Below are positions 1 through 9,163 of a stretch of 64,000 nucleotides of DNA, piece by piece. The stretch spans positions 124,001-188,000 of the forward strand of contig JAFIEV010000046.1 in NCBI GenBank assembly GCA_020832305.1. The letters run 5' to 3'. The number at the start of each line of letters is the position of its first letter. The stretch's first letter is position 1. The stretch is from Cyclobacteriaceae bacterium (lineage in GTDB: Bacteria > Bacteroidota > Bacteroidia > Cytophagales > Cyclobacteriaceae). The notes beneath the pieces are model-generated. The model was not told the DNA's origin. It did not search any database and worked only from the letters and a program-made list of their open reading frames with translations. A program made the position numbers and the translations under genes.

Positions 1-419
1 CCTTGTATTTATCAGTTCTAAGCCTGATATGGCTGGTTTCCTGTGGTCCTGATAAAAAAGCAGAAGACCGCGATGCACTATATAAAAGCATGATGCAAGT
101 GCATGATGAAGTGATGCCCGAAATGGGAACCATCAGCAACCTGCAAAAACAGATCAAAGAAAAACTTGAGGGTCTGGATGAAAATGCTGAAAATTATGAG
201 GCTGAAAAAAGCGAACTTGAAGATTTACACCAAGATCTGAAAAATGCCCATGATGGTATGATGATGTGGATGCGTCAACTTAAAAGAGGAAATGACCTTG
301 AACAAATGCCGCATGATGAAGTCGTAGCATACCTGAAAGATGAGTATGAAAAAATTTCTGAAGTAAAAGACATGATGTTGCAAAGCATCAACGATGCCAA
401 AAACTATCTTAATAAGTAG
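1..419 (+). CDS. Small coiled-coil lipoprotein, 5' end cut by window edge
   Basis: The reading frame is open from the first bases, and the first codon that could start it (TTG at 3) lies inside a hydrophobic stretch with no basic n-region. The true start is therefore probably upstream of the window. The visible part begins with the end of a signal peptide and a lipobox (LVSCG), so the mature protein should be a lipid-anchored envelope protein. The remaining ~120 residues are highly charged, rich in Glu, Lys and Met, and predicted to be helical or coiled coil, with no catalytic motif. Small lipoproteins of this look in Bacteroidota are often given the uninformative label 'viral A-type inclusion protein'. 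I cannot assign a function. It converges on the M61 peptidase gene with a 34-base gap. Confidence 0.75.
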   Translation, partial: LYLSVLSLIWLVSCGPDKKAEDRDALYKSMMQVHDEVMPEMGTISNLQKQIKEKLEGLDENAENYEAEKSELEDLHQDLKNAHDGMMMWMRQLKRGNDLEQMPHDEVVAYLKDEYEKISEVKDMMLQSINDAKNYLNK

Positions 420-453
420 TTTTTCTGTTAGCAGCTTACCCTGAAAAAAAAGA

Positions 454-2259
454 TTACCTGCTCAGCCATTTTTCGAAAACGAGTGAAGGTAATTTTTCAG
501 GGTTGGCTGTTTTTTGCAAAATGTACTCAACTTCTGTACTTTTTTCGGCCTGGCAGGTTATTTCATGTATAATTCCAGACCTTGAAAGAAGAATCTTCAC
601 CTCATCTCCTGCTTTGTAGTTTTGCATTAATTTGCTAAATGTATCGTTTCGCACCCTGAAACCATCAATGGCCAGGATTTCATCATCGACATTTATTCCA
701 GATTTCCATGCAGGCCCGTCTCTTAGCACCGTTCGGACTACCATATTTGCCGATATATATTGAAAGCTAAAACCGAGCGATGCTGATTTGTTTTCACTGT
801 TTAGATCAAAAAGGTTTAAGCCCGCTTTTTCAAAATATTTTTCAAAATCTATCTCATCAGTACCATAGATATAAGACTCAAAAAAATCACCAAGATCTTT
901 CCCGGCATATCTTTCAAGATATTTTTTGACATCGTTTTCATTGATGCCCGCATCTTTTCTCTTATAAAATTGCTGATACATTTCTTTTAAGACATCATTT
1001 AAGCGATGTTTACCCATAGAATTAGATATTATTTCAAGGTCGAGCAAGGTGGCAAGTACTGCTCCTTTGTTGTAATACGACACCTGAGAATTATTGGAAT
1101 TTTCATCACGTCTGTAAAACTTTATCCAGGTATCGAATGAAGACGCTGCTACTGATTGAACCTTTCTTCCGGGTGTATTCATCAGGGTGCTGAAATTAAG
1201 GGCCACTCTTCTGAGATATTCTCTTTCAGACATCAGTCCGGCCCTTTTCAAAATAAGGTCATCGTAGTAGCTGACAAAGCCTTCCATTACCCACAAAAGT
1301 GGAGTGTATTGCTCCTGATCGTAATCATAAGGAATAAAAGCAGCAGGCCGCAATCTTTTAACAAGCCATAGATGAAAATATTCATGTGCTGCCAGTGATA
1401 AAAAATTAAGATAACTGTTTTCAGGCCCGTATGACCATCGGTCAACCTGTAAAACAGTGCTGTTCATATGTTCTAAGCCACCACCTCTGCGGTCAAGATT
1501 GTGCACAATGTAAACAAATCTTTTATTGGGGTTTTCTCCGAATATTTCCGTGCAAACTTCGGCAATCTGGCTCAAATCAGATATGATTCTTCTTGAATTG
1601 TAGTTCCCGGGTCCAACCATTGCAAGTTCGTGTTCGACACCTGCAGCATTGAAGGTAAATACTTCATGATTTCCGATTTGTATTGGAGAATCTGCCAGTT
1701 CATCATAATTTTGAATTTTGTAAATCCATGATGATTCCCCTTCCTTTTGCAGACCTGTACTGATTTTTTCCCAATTTTTATGGGGATGTATAATTAATCT
1801 GGCAGGAAGATTTCGAAGGTAATCAGCATACATAAATACATTGCTTCCATTTACAAAGGCAAAATCTTCATCTACAAAACTGGTTCTTACCGTAAGGTCA
1901 AAGGCATACACCCTGTACCGGATCACCAGAGAACTGTTTCTGCCATTAATTATTTGCCAGCTATTTTTATTGGTTTTCGAAAATTGCAGCGACTTTCCCG
2001 TTGAAGTTTCTACATGAAAACCCTCAATGTGGCGTGGAAACTCTCTGATCAGGTAAGAGCCCGGTGCCCATACAGGCATTTTCAACAGCAATTCTTGTTT
2101 GTCATAGCCGCTTAACTGTATTTCTACTTCAAGATAGTGGGTTTGCGGTTCTGGCATACTTAGTTTGTAGAGCACTTCAACTTTTGCATAAGTGCCTGTG
2201 TATGCTATACATAAAATGGCGATGATAAGGAACAAAGACCAAAAATGAAATCTTTTCAT
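454..2259 (-). CDS. Exported M61-family metallopeptidase with C-terminal PDZ domain
   Basis: This is an M61 (glycyl aminopeptidase-like) zinc protease. The zinc site HEYFH lies at about residues 292-296, followed by the family's WVMEGFVSYYDD segment, which carries the third ligand Glu. An N-terminal beta domain precedes the catalytic domain. A PDZ domain near residues 495-575 (GPAWKSGINVDDEILAIDG) follows, as is usual in this family. The start at 2259 is preferred because MKRFHFWSLFLIIAILC gives a clean signal peptide; Met codons at 2277 and 2334 would only add a poorly conserved extension. The product is about 601 residues, normal for the family. It should act in the periplasm or at the cell surface on peptides. 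It appears monocistronic, with a terminator of the upstream minus-strand gene at 2335-2374 just before it. Confidence 0.9.
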   Translation of the reverse strand: MKRFHFWSLFLIIAILCIAYTGTYAKVEVLYKLSMPEPQTHYLEVEIQLSGYDKQELLLKMPVWAPGSYLIREFPRHIEGFHVETSTGKSLQFSKTNKNSWQIINGRNSSLVIRYRVYAFDLTVRTSFVDEDFAFVNGSNVFMYADYLRNLPARLIIHPHKNWEKISTGLQKEGESSWIYKIQNYDELADSPIQIGNHEVFTFNAAGVEHELAMVGPGNYNSRRIISDLSQIAEVCTEIFGENPNKRFVYIVHNLDRRGGGLEHMNSTVLQVDRWSYGPENSYLNFLSLAAHEYFHLWLVKRLRPAAFIPYDYDQEQYTPLLWVMEGFVSYYDDLILKRAGLMSEREYLRRVALNFSTLMNTPGRKVQSVAASSFDTWIKFYRRDENSNNSQVSYYNKGAVLATLLDLEIISNSMGKHRLNDVLKEMYQQFYKRKDAGINENDVKKYLERYAGKDLGDFFESYIYGTDEIDFEKYFEKAGLNLFDLNSENKSASLGFSFQYISANMVVRTVLRDGPAWKSGINVDDEILAIDGFRVRNDTFSKLMQNYKAGDEVKILLSRSGIIHEITCQAEKSTEVEYILQKTANPEKLPSLVFEKWLSR

Positions 2260-2334
2260 AAATAAGGCTGAATACATAGGGCTAAACTCTTTCTTATAGA
2301 AGGGCAAAGAAATACAATTGCGGCAAATAGACAA

Positions 2335-2374
2335 AAAAACCGTCAGTTAACATTAATTTGTTTAACTGCGGTTT
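2335..2374 (-). terminator. Rho-independent terminator of the small gene at 2420-2668
   Basis: A 13-pair stem with one bulged base (arms at 2337-2350 and 2362-2374) reads, on the minus strand, into a run of seven T. It lies 46 bases past the stop codon of the small conserved gene and separates it from the M61 peptidase gene. Confidence 0.75.
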
Positions 2375-2419
2375 ATTGATGGATATTTAATGAATAATTT
2401 GGTTGGTGTTAAAAGGGGA

Positions 2420-2668
2420 TCAGGAAGCAGCATTTATGGCAGGATAAAATGAGTCATCAACCGAAAGGTAATCCGACGCTCTGTAAGCTTTAATATCATA
2501 TAGTGTAAATTCACTTGAATTTAACCAAACTTCGGCATAGAAATCTTCTACCTTAAAAAGTTTTATCATCATGGCGCCTTCCATTTTCCACTCCAGGAAT
2601 ACCCCGTTTTCCTTGACTGCACTGGCCTTGGTTTCCAGGGACAAATTTTTAAATTCGTTGTATTGCAT
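2420..2668 (-). CDS. Small conserved Bacteroidota protein of unknown function
   Basis: The predicted 82-residue cytoplasmic protein begins MQYNEFKNLSLETKAS. I recall a family of short Bacteroidota proteins with the same plan: a start like 'LsLeeKa', then a 'G-x-FLE' turn, then hydrophobic strands around 'FYAEVWLNS' and a final 'I-x-A-[FY]' strand. The function of that family is unknown. The frame is open upstream to a Met at 2725, but the extra 19 residues are basic and low in complexity, and the shorter start matches the remembered family better. It has its own terminator just downstream, so it may be a separate unit. No catalytic motif is visible. Confidence 0.6.
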   Translation of the reverse strand: MQYNEFKNLSLETKASAVKENGVFLEWKMEGAMMIKLFKVEDFYAEVWLNSSEFTLYDIKAYRASDYLSVDDSFYPAINAAS

Positions 2669-2756
2669 TGTACTTTTTTTTGATGAAACATTCCGAAACT
2701 TATGAAAAGACTGATGCTTTTTCAAATGTCTTTTCCAGGTATCAGCACATATGTAA

Positions 2757-2799
2757 TGTTTATATCTACCTTTACTTCAAAAGGTGTTATATATAAACA
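2757..2799. repeat. Two-tier inverted repeat between small gene and permease
   Basis: The outer arms TGTTTATAT (2757-2765) and ATATAAACA (2791-2799) are perfect complements. Within the loop, ACCTTT and AAAGGT can also pair. No T-run follows on either strand, so it is not a classic terminator. It could be a processed hairpin in the permease transcript or part of the leader of the small gene at 2668. Confidence 0.4.
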
Positions 2800-2868
2800 C
2801 AGCAATTAATCTTATCGAATTTTGGCAAAAAAGGTTACTTAAATTCGATCTTTTTGTTTTACAGAGTA

Positions 2869-3912
2869 TCATGACATCAATCTTACAATCCAACGGGTAC
2901 TTCTGAATTCTCCCAGAATGGTTTTCATAAGAACCGTCATAGGAATAGCGAGGATAAGGCCGGGCACCCCCCATAAATAGCTCCAGAACATAAGCATAAC
3001 CAATACCACGACTATATTGATGGAGAATGACTTGCCCATTAATATTGGCTCTATTACGGAGCCAAAAATAAGCTGTACCGCAATTAAGAGAAAAATTACC
3101 AGCACCAATGTACCAGGATGCTCAATTTCAATAAAAACCAGCAAGCTCAACAGAACCGTTACAACCACTGAACCAACCAATTGAACAAAATTCAGAACAA
3201 ATGCGAGTAATCCCCAAAATAATGGAAAGTTGATGTTAAAAAAATAACAGATCAAACCGAAACTCAAACCGGTGCAAAGACTCATTAAAAACTTAACTTT
3301 TAAAAATCGGGTAATATTTTTTTCAACCGAAACGAAGGTTTTAATGGTCTGGGTACTTCCTCTGGAAAATAATTCTTGTATGATCATTTTAAAATTCAGG
3401 GAACCCGCAAGGAGTAATACCAAAAAGAAAACGGTCATAAGCACCATTACAGCAGTTTTTTGAAGCATGGCAATTGTATTGCCAAATTCACCAAAAATAA
3501 TTTCACTTATTTGCTTGCTCTGCAAAATGTTCTTGATTGTACTGGTAGTGTCAGGGTTTTCCTGTATACCAAGTATTTCCAGATAAGGCGCAAATATTGT
3601 AGCAATTTTTATATCCAGTTTATCATACAGCTCACGCTTTCCCATATTGATTTCATGGCCTGATAAAACAACGAGTTTATAAATAATCAATATTGCAACC
3701 GTAGTCGTGGCAATCACTATGGCAACCGCCATCAATTTTGGAAAATTTTTCTTCTTTAACCATCTCATAAGCGGGCTGTACAACATACCTATGAATATGG
3801 CAAACATGAATGGGATAAAGATAAAAGACAATACGTCCAGGATGTAGAACAAGATAGGGATGACTATAATCATCAATAATTTGTTCGTGGTAGTTATTTC
3901 GTTCATTCGCAT
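2869..3912 (-). CDS. AI-2E family transporter (UPF0118/PerM-like permease)
   Basis: This is a 347-residue polytopic inner-membrane protein. It opens with two closely spaced membrane segments (LLMIIVIPILFYIL and FIFIPFMFAIFIGMLYSP), followed by a basic loop, a soluble central section (about residues 90-150) and a block of five to six more membrane segments. The conserved C-terminal turn around GSVIEPILMGKSFSINIVV, then FWSYLWGVPGLILAIP, is characteristic of the AI-2E/PerM family. Members export varied small molecules or act as ion antiporters, and the family name does not prove autoinducer-2 transport. The gene stands alone and reads toward the small gene at 2420-2668. Confidence 0.88.
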   Translation of the reverse strand: MRMNEITTTNKLLMIIVIPILFYILDVLSFIFIPFMFAIFIGMLYSPLMRWLKKKNFPKLMAVAIVIATTTVAILIIYKLVVLSGHEINMGKRELYDKLDIKIATIFAPYLEILGIQENPDTTSTIKNILQSKQISEIIFGEFGNTIAMLQKTAVMVLMTVFFLVLLLAGSLNFKMIIQELFSRGSTQTIKTFVSVEKNITRFLKVKFLMSLCTGLSFGLICYFFNINFPLFWGLLAFVLNFVQLVGSVVVTVLLSLLVFIEIEHPGTLVLVIFLLIAVQLIFGSVIEPILMGKSFSINIVVVLVMLMFWSYLWGVPGLILAIPMTVLMKTILGEFRSTRWIVRLMS

Positions 3913-3984
3913 TTCCTAAGCCCTGTGAAAAAGTAAGGAACCCTGTTTAGACAAATCCAAAATTACGATATAAAAGCTGATAAA

Positions 3985-4782
3985 TCATGTTAAGGATATG
4001 TTGTTTTTATTTACTATGCTGGTATTTTCAGGATTGTATTGCATGGTAATTACCTTGCGGCCATATACCTCGACAATTCTATATCCCCGGTAGTCTACTC
4101 CCCAGCTTCCTCCCAGGTGCCCGTCCCAGAAATAGGGTTTGCCATCGAAATATTTTACGTCATCCTCCTGATGATCATGCCCATGGAAACTGGCAATTAC
4201 ATTGCTATTTTTATAGGTATTTATTAAAGCTTCATCACAATCCACACCGTGCTTGGTCCATTTTCTCTGTGAAACGTGTTGAATTACAAAGACACCTTTG
4301 AGTTTTTTGAAATCATTCAATTGGCTTTTTATCCAGTCATAATCAGAACATAGATACTTGCCCTGTGCATTGGCGGTATCGGCAAGAATAAATCCGAACT
4401 TTTTAAAAATGAAGGAGTAATTTACGGGAGTCCCCCAGAGTTTTTCCCATTCTTCCGGTTCGACCCTGTCGTGGTTTCCCCTGCACACATAATAAGGTAC
4501 AGGCAGCTGATCCCAGACCTTTTTCAATTGGGGCATAAATACCGGGTCATCGTGAATAAGGTCGCCATTGAATATTACAAAATCCAATTGATTTTTTTGT
4601 TCGAGTTTCATCCATTCGATAAACTCTTTATGGTATTGCTCATAGTTTGTGTCAGGTTGCCCGTAATGACCGTCTGAGGCAATAATAAACCTGATTCTCG
4701 GTGAACTTTCTGAAAAGGCCTGATTGCCTGACAGATATAATCCAGCTGCACCAATGGTTTTGATAAAATAGCGCCTTTTCAT
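3985..4782 (-). CDS. Exported calcineurin-like metallophosphoesterase
   Basis: The 265-residue protein carries the metal-binding blocks of the calcineurin-like phosphoesterase superfamily in order: SDGHYG near residue 35, FNGDLIHDD near 70, CRGNHDR near 100, and FHGHDHQ near 200. The first block reads D-G-H where D-x-H is usual, which is fine. The N-terminus MKRRYFIKTIGAAGLYLSG is a Tat-like signal, predicting a periplasmic enzyme folded with its metals before export. The substrate cannot be told from sequence; phosphodiesters or phosphomonoesters are possible. It lies downstream of the Gfo/Idh/MocA gene but behind that gene's strong terminator, so it is probably transcribed separately. Confidence 0.85.
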   Translation of the reverse strand: MKRRYFIKTIGAAGLYLSGNQAFSESSPRIRFIIASDGHYGQPDTNYEQYHKEFIEWMKLEQKNQLDFVIFNGDLIHDDPVFMPQLKKVWDQLPVPYYVCRGNHDRVEPEEWEKLWGTPVNYSFIFKKFGFILADTANAQGKYLCSDYDWIKSQLNDFKKLKGVFVIQHVSQRKWTKHGVDCDEALINTYKNSNVIASFHGHDHQEDDVKYFDGKPYFWDGHLGGSWGVDYRGYRIVEVYGRKVITMQYNPENTSIVNKNNISLT

Positions 4783-4875
4783 GTTTTAGATAGTATGCAA
4801 AAAAAACTACTGACAAGTAAATAATACAGTTATTGCTTAGGGCAAGCAAAGTAAAACAAATGATGATACATATAA

Positions 4876-4911
4876 AAATTACCGGAATCCACACTGGGAC
4901 GCCGGTAATTT
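4876..4911 (-). terminator. Terminator of the Gfo/Idh/MocA gene
   Basis: Perfect 10-pair arms AAATTACCGG (4876-4885) and CCGGTAATTT (4902-4911) are followed on the minus strand by a T-rich tract. The structure lies 11 bases beyond the stop codon of the gene that ends at 4923. Confidence 0.85.
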
Positions 4912-4922
4912 ATGGAGGTATT

Positions 4923-6308
4923 TTATGAATATTTATATTTGCCCGGCATAGGTACCGGTTCTACCGGATTATCGCCAAACTTATATTCAGCTGGACCTTG
5001 CCGCTGGTTGAGATTCATGGCAGTTTCCCAGTCGATTTCATGGCCACTGTAACAAACTTCCCTGCCCATAATTGCAGTAAGAGTCGATTCGGCAATTTGC
5101 CTGGCTTCATTAATGGGGTTTCCCGATCTTATGCTTTCTATGAGTTTTTCATGTTCTACCTGGTATGGGTTATTTCGTTCACCTCTGAACCGCCAGTTTC
5201 CTTCAGAAGAGGTATAGCCCATAGTTCTGTAGGCAAAAGTAGCCCGCCCTTTACTGCCAATAATTACATCATCCACAAAATTGGTGCAACCATTGATTTG
5301 ACGGTCGAGCGCGTAAACTGTTATATCGTTAGGGTATTCATATTGAACGGCAAAGTGATCATATACATTTCCATATAATTTCGGATCTGTACGTACTTGC
5401 CGGCCACCTATACCTACAGCCTTGAGTGGGGTAGATTGTAATACCCAGTTGATTAAATCGATAGAATGAATAAATTGCTCAACAATAATATCGCCTGAGA
5501 GCCAGTTGTAATAATTCCAGTTTCTGAGCTGGGCTTCCATCTGAGTCCATTCGGGTTTAGGTTCCACCACCCAGATTTCTCCTCCCAACCAACGTGCCAC
5601 ACCTGATCTGATTTCCCCGATGGCGCCGTTTTGTATATGCTTAACATTATCAGCCATGGCATTATCATACCTTCTTTGGGTTCCCGCGCCGATGGCCAGA
5701 CCTTTTTGTTTAGCCAATTCGCCAGATTCAATTACAGAACGAACCCCTGCTGAATCAACGCCGGCTGGTTTTTCCATAAAAACATTTTTGCCGGCTTCGA
5801 TACATGCCCGCAAATGCATAGGTCTGAAATGCGGTGGCTCGGCCAGAATTATATAATTGATTTCAGGTACCTGCAGTAATGCTTTATACCCATCAAAGCC
5901 TGAAAAACACATCTCCTGACTAACCGGCATACCGACTTTTTCAAGTTCTCTTTTACATGAAGCTATTCGATCAGGAAATAAATCTGCAAGTGCAATGATT
6001 TTTACATTTTTGGCTTGTGCTCTGGCTCCCTCTAAAGCAGATTCAGTATGGTATCCAAATTCAGGATAGATAATTTTGGTTGCAGCATTTAAAGCATCGA
6101 GTGCAGCTCCTGTTCCCCTGCCCCCGCACCCGATCACACCTATATTGATAGGATCATCGTTTACTGCCCTTGCGGTGATAATATTGGGCACATGCATAGA
6201 CATGGCAAATCCTGCCAGTCCCGCACCCGATTTTTTAATAAATTCTCTTCTGCCAGGCTGGCTCGCCGAATTTAGTAATTCACGGGCTTTTTCATTGTTT
6301 GAAATCAT
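4923..6308 (-). CDS. Exported Gfo/Idh/MocA-family oxidoreductase
   Basis: The N-terminus (GRREFIKKSGAGLAGFAMS) is a twin-arginine signal. It is followed by a Rossmann fold with the dinucleotide loop GVIGCGGRGTG, the VFMEKPAG segment typical of the family, and a C-terminal alpha/beta substrate domain. Export by Tat agrees with relatives such as glucose-fructose oxidoreductase, which carry a tightly held NAD(P) to the periplasm. The substrate is probably a sugar or sugar derivative, but this is inference. The start at 6308 is chosen over a Met at 6332 because it leaves a more usual Tat n-region. It is divergent from the DUF1549/DUF1553 operon with about 98 bases between starts, suggesting shared control. 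Confidence 0.88.
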   Translation of the reverse strand: MISNNEKARELLNSASQPGRREFIKKSGAGLAGFAMSMHVPNIITARAVNDDPINIGVIGCGGRGTGAALDALNAATKIIYPEFGYHTESALEGARAQAKNVKIIALADLFPDRIASCKRELEKVGMPVSQEMCFSGFDGYKALLQVPEINYIILAEPPHFRPMHLRACIEAGKNVFMEKPAGVDSAGVRSVIESGELAKQKGLAIGAGTQRRYDNAMADNVKHIQNGAIGEIRSGVARWLGGEIWVVEPKPEWTQMEAQLRNWNYYNWLSGDIIVEQFIHSIDLINWVLQSTPLKAVGIGGRQVRTDPKLYGNVYDHFAVQYEYPNDITVYALDRQINGCTNFVDDVIIGSKGRATFAYRTMGYTSSEGNWRFRGERNNPYQVEHEKLIESIRSGNPINEARQIAESTLTAIMGREVCYSGHEIDWETAMNLNQRQGPAEYKFGDNPVEPVPMPGKYKYS

Positions 6309-6406
6309 TCTGCATTTTTTTGAGTTATGCATCTAATTTAGAGTATGTACAGCAAAAAAGAAACAAGCAAATGTTTTTTTTAATTTTCAATTGCTATATT
6401 GGTGAA

Positions 6407-9148
6407 ATGAAAACGCAGCCATTGATTAAATACCTGCTGTTTGCCGGCCTTTTCTTGTTTTTTGCGGTCCTGGTTTATCAGATAAATCTGGAGCAAAAGG
6501 TCGACTATAATGCCGAAGTTAAACCTTTGCTCAATAAGTATTGTATATCCTGTCATGGAGGCGTGAAGCAAAGTGGCGGATTTAGTCTTTTGTTTCAGGA
6601 AGAGGCATTTGCACCTACTCAATCAGGTGTCGCGGCCATCATTCCCGGCCATCCTGAAAAAAGTGAAATGATCAAAAGACTGCACAGCAATGATCCGGAA
6701 GAGCGAATGCCCTACAAAGAAAACCCACTTAGCAAGGAAGAAATTGATATTTTAACCCGCTGGATTAAGCAAGGTGCAGAATGGGGACGACATTGGGCTT
6801 ATGAACCGGTAAGGCAACCAGAAATCCCTATTAAATACCTTAAATCATCTGCAGGCAAAAAAAATACACCAAATTCCAGTTTAAGAGAAGTAGACCTTTT
6901 TATTCTTAAAAAGCTTGAGGAAAATCAATTACAGTTTTCACCTTTGGCAGATAAAAAAACGCTTTTAAGACGTCTCAGTCTGGATATAATCGGTATGCCG
7001 CCCCCTGATCAAATAGCAAATGATTTTCTTAATGATTCAGACGATAGCGCTTATGAAAAACTGGCAGATGCCTTGCTGTCTACTGAAGCCTTTGGAGAAA
7101 AATGGGCAACTATGTGGCTCGATCTGGCCCGCTATGCCGACACTAAGGGCTTTGAACGTGATGGCCACAGAAATATCTGGAAGTACCGCGACTGGCTCAT
7201 CAGGGCTTTCAATGAAGACAAACCCTATGATCAATTTCTTACTGAGCAGCTTGCCGGAGACCTATTGCCTGATCCCGATGAAAATAAATGGATTGCCACG
7301 GCATTTCACAGAAATACCATGACCAACGATGAAGGGGGTACCGATAATGAGGAGTTTAGAATTGAAGCTGTATTAGATCGCGTTAATAATACCTGGGAAT
7401 CAATTATGGGCACTACTTTTGAATGTGTTCAATGTCACAGCCATCCATACGATCCCTTTACGATAGAAGAATATTATCAATTTTACGCTTTTTTTAATAA
7501 TACCCGTGATGAAGATACCTTCGATGATTATCCGCTGCTGCGTCATTTCAGAAGCGAAGATAGTCTAACACTTGAGCGACTGATAATTTGGCTTACAGAG
7601 AATTGCGATGATGAAAAATCATCTGAAGTACTGAAACTATTACGCACCTGGCAGCCGTCCTATAACTCTCTGACAGCCACTGATTTTATCAATAGCGAAT
7701 TGGCAGATACCAAATGGCTGGTTTTCAGGAATAATGGCATAGCCCGACTGCCCTCGGTAGACCTCAATGGCAAAAAAATACTTATAACAAGGTTCAGAAA
7801 TTTGCAGGATGGCGGCACCTGGTTTATGCGGGCCGGGCATCCAGATGGACCAGTATTGAGATCTGTTGCATTGGGTAAGTCGAACCGTTCATGGTATATC
7901 GACACCGTTAGCTTTACCCAAAGCCATGGCATCCAGGATCTATATTTCAGTTATCATAACCCCGGCATTACCAATCCCGATGCCAATGCCCTCATGTTTG
8001 ACTGGTTTTTCTTTACAGATTTTCTGCCTTTTGAAGATAATCAGGAAATGGCTGATGCTTTCTGGGAACTGCTTCGCCAGAAAACACATACAACGCCTGT
8101 AATGATGGAAAATCCGGCAACCATGCAACGAAAGACACACGTTTTCATCAGAGGAAGTTGGCTGGAAAAAGGGGAAGAAGTATATCCTGATGTTCCTGCA
8201 AGCCTGCTTCCCTTGCCAGAGGAAGCGCCGGCAAACCGTTTAGGAATGGCGCTTTGGATCAGCGATAAAAACCACCCCCTTACTTCGCGGACATTTGTCA
8301 ATAGAATATGGGAGCAGTTGATGGGGAAAGGTCTTGTTGAAACCCTTGAAGATTTTGGTTCCCAGGGTGCCGACCCAACGCATCCTGAGCTGCTCGATTA
8401 TCTGGCATGGCATTTTATGCACGATCTAAAATGGTCGGTTAAAGGTCTGATAAAATCCATTGTTATGTCCCATACTTACCGGCAACAATCGGTGAATACA
8501 GAGGAAATGATGCGGAAAGACCCTTATAATATCTATTACGCCAGGGCACCAAGGGTAAGACTAACCGCTGAGCAAATCAGAGATCAGGCCTTGGAAGTAA
8601 GCGGGTTGCTCAGTGCGAAAATGTATGGACCGCCGGTAATGCCCTACCAGCCCGAAGGCATTTGGTTGTCACCTTATAATTCTGATAAGTGGGTTATGAG
8701 TGAAGGCGAAGACAGATATAGAAGGGCTATTTATACCTATTGGAAAAGAACAAGCCCTTATCCTTCAGCCCTTACCTTTGATGGAATGGCCCGTGAAGTT
8801 TGTGTCTCAAGAAGAATAAGAACCAATACCCCTTTACAGGCCCTGGTTACTTTAAATGATTCGGTATACGTTGAAGCTGCAGTAGCCCTTGCTTCACATA
8901 TGATGGAAAAAGGCGCTGGTGATTTACAAAGAGCAATTAATGCAGGCTACCAATTGGCTATGCTGCAAGATGCTTCTTCTGAAAAATTGGCGGTTTTGCA
9001 AGGCCTGTACCATAATACGCTGAATGAGTTGAAAAACATTAATAATCCGTTATTTAATAAAGATAAGATTCATGAACCTGAGCAGGTGGCAATGCAAATG
9101 GTAGCTACGGCCATTCTCAATTTAGATGAATTCTTAACTAAAAACTAA
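6407..9148 (+). CDS. Haem-binding DUF1549/DUF1553 protein (planctomycete-type cytochrome)
   Basis: The start at 6407 gives a 913-residue protein with an N-terminal membrane anchor or signal (residues 8-25). A planctomycete-type cytochrome c domain follows, with haem motif CISCH at 46-50 and a likely distal Met in ERMPYKEN. Then come DUF1549, with a second C-x-x-C-H (CVQCH, about 340-344) in the family's CxxCHxHPxDPF context, a beta-sandwich insert, and DUF1553, recognisable by HPLTSRTFVNRIWEQLMGKG and the C-terminal RIRTNTPLQALVTLND. The family is abundant in Planctomycetes and Verrucomicrobia and nearly always sits with a DUF1501 gene; its reaction is not established. Here it is followed by DUF1501 (15-base gap) and another cytochrome gene. 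It probably works in the periplasm on a large substrate, possibly an oxidised carbohydrate. Confidence 0.9.
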   Translation: MKTQPLIKYLLFAGLFLFFAVLVYQINLEQKVDYNAEVKPLLNKYCISCHGGVKQSGGFSLLFQEEAFAPTQSGVAAIIPGHPEKSEMIKRLHSNDPEERMPYKENPLSKEEIDILTRWIKQGAEWGRHWAYEPVRQPEIPIKYLKSSAGKKNTPNSSLREVDLFILKKLEENQLQFSPLADKKTLLRRLSLDIIGMPPPDQIANDFLNDSDDSAYEKLADALLSTEAFGEKWATMWLDLARYADTKGFERDGHRNIWKYRDWLIRAFNEDKPYDQFLTEQLAGDLLPDPDENKWIATAFHRNTMTNDEGGTDNEEFRIEAVLDRVNNTWESIMGTTFECVQCHSHPYDPFTIEEYYQFYAFFNNTRDEDTFDDYPLLRHFRSEDSLTLERLIIWLTENCDDEKSSEVLKLLRTWQPSYNSLTATDFINSELADTKWLVFRNNGIARLPSVDLNGKKILITRFRNLQDGGTWFMRAGHPDGPVLRSVALGKSNRSWYIDTVSFTQSHGIQDLYFSYHNPGITNPDANALMFDWFFFTDFLPFEDNQEMADAFWELLRQKTHTTPVMMENPATMQRKTHVFIRGSWLEKGEEVYPDVPASLLPLPEEAPANRLGMALWISDKNHPLTSRTFVNRIWEQLMGKGLVETLEDFGSQGADPTHPELLDYLAWHFMHDLKWSVKGLIKSIVMSHTYRQQSVNTEEMMRKDPYNIYYARAPRVRLTAEQIRDQALEVSGLLSAKMYGPPVMPYQPEGIWLSPYNSDKWVMSEGEDRYRRAIYTYWKRTSPYPSALTFDGMAREVCVSRRIRTNTPLQALVTLNDSVYVEAAVALASHMMEKGAGDLQRAINAGYQLAMLQDASSEKLAVLQGLYHNTLNELKNINNPLFNKDKIHEPEQVAMQMVATAILNLDEFLTKN

Positions 9149-9163
9149 GGAGTATCCTGAACG

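Noticed and set aside
7037-8301. Several minus-strand frames of 60-90 codons inside the DUF1549/DUF1553 gene
   Set aside because: They are antisense shadows of a strongly conserved coding sequence, with no signals of their own.
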